From contig CALDPL010000457.1 of NCBI GenBank assembly GCA_937911965.1, forward strand, positions 1 through 7,919: 7,919 nt of DNA, written 5' to 3'. The stretch is from an uncultured Allomuricauda sp. GTDB taxonomy: Bacteria > Bacteroidota > Bacteroidia > Flavobacteriales > Flavobacteriaceae. A model generated the notes under the pieces. The model ran no database searches. It was not told the DNA's origin and saw only the letters and a program-made list of their open reading frames with translations. The position numbers and the translations under genes were made by a program. Each line of letters opens with the position of its first letter. Within the stretch, counting starts at the first letter, position 1. Positions 6,368 to 7,919 of the stretch are shown in pieces.

Positions 6368-7594
6368 TTACACCCTCTTTGAATCTAAAAACTTCGAATC
6401 CAGAATCGTTTCCAAACCACTCATATCTTCACTTATTTTGTTATCCAATACTCTTGCATAAACTTGGGTAGTGGCCAATTTTGTATGTCCCAATATTTTG
6501 GAAACCGTCTCTATGGGAACTCCATTACTCAAAGTAATCGTAGTTGCAAAAGTGTGCCTTGCCATATGGAAAGTAACATTTTTTGGAATGTCACATGCAT
6601 CCGCGATTTCCTTTAAATAACTGTTCAATTTTTGATTGGAGATTCTAGGGAATAGTTTTTCCGGTTCTCGTTTAGGATGATATTGGAATCGCTTAATAAT
6701 AGATAATGCTGGACCAACCAATGGAAGCTTAAAACTATTCTTCGTTTTCATCCTTTTTGTGCTTATCCAATATTTTCCATCAATGCCAAGTACAAGGTTA
6801 TCTTCGCTAAGACCCATTATATCACAATAGGAAATACCAGTATAGCAACTAAAAACAAACAAGTCTTTTACTATACGTAACCGTTCAATCCCTGTATGAT
6901 ACTCTTGAATTTTCTGAAGTTCAGGTAAGTTCAAAAACTCCTTTTCCTTTCTTTCCATTCTAATTTTAAACTTTCGAAATGGGTCTTTATCAATCCATTC
7001 ATTATCAACGGCCATTCTAATCATTTTTCGTAGACGTTGAATATGCTTCATTGCACCATTGTTTGAAAGGTTAGCGTGATGATTTATGGGATGTAGTTTG
7101 CGTAAATATGTTTCAAATCCAACTATAAATTGGTGATTAAGTTGTGATAGTCTGTAGTCATCACATTTATATTGTTGTTTGTTATACTTCAACAGGTACT
7201 TCTGACATGTCTTGTAATGACTAAGAGTAGCCTTGCAAAGACTATGTGCATTGTGTGTGTTGTGATACTCAAACAAACCCTTTAAAGTAACTTCGCTCAC
7301 ATCTTCCCCAAAATAGTGCGCCTTGACCATCTGTGGAGTGATATGGGACGTTCTAGACCGAAGTTCACGATAGCATTGAAAAAGTTCTGTTTCAACTTCC
7401 ATCAGATAAGTATTGATTTCCTGAGCTTCTTTTGTTCGCCCCAGAACCTTCGACCCCTTACTGTCCCATATCTCTTTCGGGATGTTTGCCCTTTGCGAAT
7501 CAACGGTGATTCGGGCATAAATCTTTGCGTTGCCGTCATTTCTTCGGGAAGTCCTTATCCAGAAACTGATTGAAAATGTAGTCCGGGTTCTCAT
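6368..7594 (-). CDS. Tyrosine recombinase/integrase, Bacteroidota mobile-element type
   Basis: This 408-aa protein has the three-part layout of Bacteroidota element integrases: an arm-type DNA-binding domain (about 1-75, FWIRTSRRNDGNAKIYARI), a SAM-like core-binding domain (about 102-205) and a catalytic domain (about 215-395). Visible catalytic residues are Lys283 (RMKT), His343 and Arg346 (HMARHTF), His370 (LGHTKLATT) and nucleophile Tyr379 (QVYARV). The position of the first catalytic Arg is Ser255 (CYTGISYCDI). A Ser is also found there in IntDOT of CTnDOT, so this is a family trait rather than damage. The arm domain seems several residues short between RAN and IPKEIWD. Two sampled lines are 32-37% G+C, well below the neighbouring genes, suggesting transfer. 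The tRNA-Arg 3' end lies 231 nt upstream, a classic target. No other element genes are visible. Confidence 0.93.
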   Translation of the reverse strand: MRTRTTFSISFWIRTSRRNDGNAKIYARITVDSQRANIPKEIWDSKGSKVLGRTKEAQEINTYLMEVETELFQCYRELRSRTSHITPQMVKAHYFGEDVSEVTLKGLFEYHNTHNAHSLCKATLSHYKTCQKYLLKYNKQQYKCDDYRLSQLNHQFIVGFETYLRKLHPINHHANLSNNGAMKHIQRLRKMIRMAVDNEWIDKDPFRKFKIRMERKEKEFLNLPELQKIQEYHTGIERLRIVKDLFVFSCYTGISYCDIMGLSEDNLVLGIDGKYWISTKRMKTKNSFKLPLVGPALSIIKRFQYHPKREPEKLFPRISNQKLNSYLKEIADACDIPKNVTFHMARHTFATTITLSNGVPIETVSKILGHTKLATTQVYARVLDNKISEDMSGLETILDSKFLDSKRV

Positions 7595-7673
7595 AGGTTT
7601 TGTGTTAAATTGAACGATAATTACCTACGAAAGTCAAATACTAAGTGATTGTAATATAGTTAATTACAAGCTT

Positions 7674-7714
7674 ATTCGGTTAACACTTTGAAGAAAAAAA
7701 TTTACTAACCGAAT
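7674..7714. repeat. 9-bp inverted repeat upstream of the integrase gene
   Basis: ATTCGGTTA at 7674-7682 and its perfect complement TAACCGAAT at 7706-7714 are separated by 23 nt, about 80-120 nt upstream of the integrase start. The long A/T-rich spacer makes a protein-binding pair, for example integrase or an excision factor, more likely than an RNA hairpin. Function is inferred from position only. Confidence 0.45.
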
Positions 7715-7768
7715 TACAAACCAAAACATACCATTTCAAACCAATTCAAATGGGGCTCCTAAAACATT

Positions 7769-7803
7769 AAAGCCTTGCAAATCAATAAGATATGCAAGGC
7801 TTT
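7769..7803 (-). terminator. Hairpin terminator after tRNA-Arg, possibly bidirectional
   Basis: The arms AAAGCCTTGCA (7769-7779) and TGCAAGGCTTT (7793-7803) pair perfectly over 11 bp around a 13-nt loop. The hairpin starts 22 nt past the tRNA 3' end, so it most simply ends the leftward tRNA transcript. The stem is followed by TTTGTTTTTA on the plus strand and by AATGTTTT on the minus strand, so it may work in both directions; the plus-strand T-tract is the better one although no rightward gene ends nearby. Confidence 0.7.
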
Positions 7804-7825
7804 GTTTTTATTTGAACTCTTAAAG

Positions 7826-7899
7826 TGATCGCGGCAGGATTCGAACCTGCGACCGTCTGCTTAGAAGGCAGATGCTCTATCCAGCTGAGCTACGCGACC
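7826..7899 (-). tRNA. tRNA-Arg, anticodon UCU
   Basis: The minus strand folds into a full 74-nt cloverleaf. The acceptor stem GGTCGCG / CGCGATC has one G-T wobble. The D stem is GCTC / GAGC, the anticodon stem TCTGC / GCAGA with loop CTTCTAA, and the T stem GCAGG / CCTGC with loop TTCGAAT. The discriminator base is A at 7826. Anticodon TCT (complement at 7863-7865) reads AGA, giving arginine. CCA is not encoded. The 3' end faces the integrase gene, making this a likely integration target. Confidence 0.96.
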
Positions 7900-7913
7900 C
7901 GGGTTTGCGGGTG

Positions 7914-7919
7914 CAAAGA
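7914..7919 (-). promoter_or_regulatory. Probable partial -7 box of the tRNA-Arg promoter
   Basis: The minus strand at the window edge reads TCTTTGCACCCGC. TCTTTG would be the last six bases of a TAnnTTTG -7 box whose TA lies outside the window. Its distance of about 15 nt to the tRNA 5' end at 7899 is suitable for tRNA transcription. The box is cut off, so this is only a probable call. Confidence 0.4.

Larger units (their letters stand above)
7595..7825. other. Non-coding gap with short repeats, candidate integrase arm sites
   Basis: No gene is seen in these 231 bases. They contain AATTAC three times (7619, 7662, 7712), CAAACCAA twice 20 bp apart (7717-7724 and 7737-7744) and a 9-bp inverted repeat ATTCGGTTA / TAACCGAAT (7674-7682 and 7706-7714). 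A terminator-like hairpin follows at 7769-7803. The position between an integrase start and a tRNA 3' end is where attachment core and arm-type sites are expected. A weak integrase promoter may exist on the minus strand: TAGTATTTG (7643-7635, one base too long for TAnnTTTG) with TTG at 7669-7667. Confidence 0.4.

Noticed and set aside
6393..6401. TTCGAATCC inside the integrase gene, matching the T-loop of the tRNA, as a second attachment site
   Set aside because: Only 9 nt match, the core is palindromic, it is in the opposite orientation and lies within the catalytic gene; most likely chance.
1..7919. CRISPR array, transposon ends, toxin-antitoxin pair or riboswitch
   Set aside because: No regularly spaced repeat array, inverted element ends with target duplication, paired small genes or recognisable aptamer were seen on either strand.

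Overview
The window looks like chromosome from a marine-type member of the Bacteroidota, most likely Flavobacteriaceae. The reasons are promoters of the TTG / TAnnTTTG type, A/T-rich start regions without Shine-Dalgarno boxes, lipoproteins whose mature ends begin Cys-Ser-(Ser/Glu)-acidic, a 7TMR-DISM/LytS plus LytTR pair, and a tyrosine recombinase of the Bacteroidota type with Ser at the first catalytic Arg position. Host-like genes run near 50% G+C in hand-counted lines, while the integrase is nearer 35%.

Layout. Positions 1-3199 hold four leftward genes for exported proteins: a truncated secreted protein at the window edge, a small secreted protein of unknown function, a surface lipoprotein with a lipocalin-like N-terminus and a PPC-like C-terminus, and a surface lipoprotein with collagen-like Gly-X-Y tracts and two tandem modules. 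A 249-bp divergent control region (3200-3448) separates these from a rightward two-gene operon, a LytS-type histidine kinase with a seven-transmembrane sensor and a LytTR response regulator (3449-6243). Convergent to this operon is an orphan-looking integrase gene (6368-7594). A 231-bp repeat-rich gap with a hairpin terminator follows, then a tRNA-Arg(UCU) gene (7826-7899), also leftward, with its 3' end facing the integrase.

How the parts may work together. The most interesting structure is in the divergent control region. Four copies of a 10-bp motif (CCAAATTCTA and variants) form two pairs with a 21-bp period. The pairs point outward and are exactly mirror-symmetric about position 3308.5. 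The leftward pair sits just upstream of a good Bacteroidota promoter for the collagen-like lipoprotein; the rightward pair sits the same distance from a -7-like box for the kinase gene that lacks a recognisable -33 element. A 21-22 bp direct-repeat period is the known binding geometry of LytTR domains. I therefore infer that the response regulator encoded here controls both its own operon and the neighbouring surface lipoproteins, so the sensor would tune the cell-surface proteins encoded beside it. This needs experimental proof.

The integrase beside a tRNA 3' end suggests an integrated element or its remnant. No second attachment site is visible in the window, so its extent is unknown.
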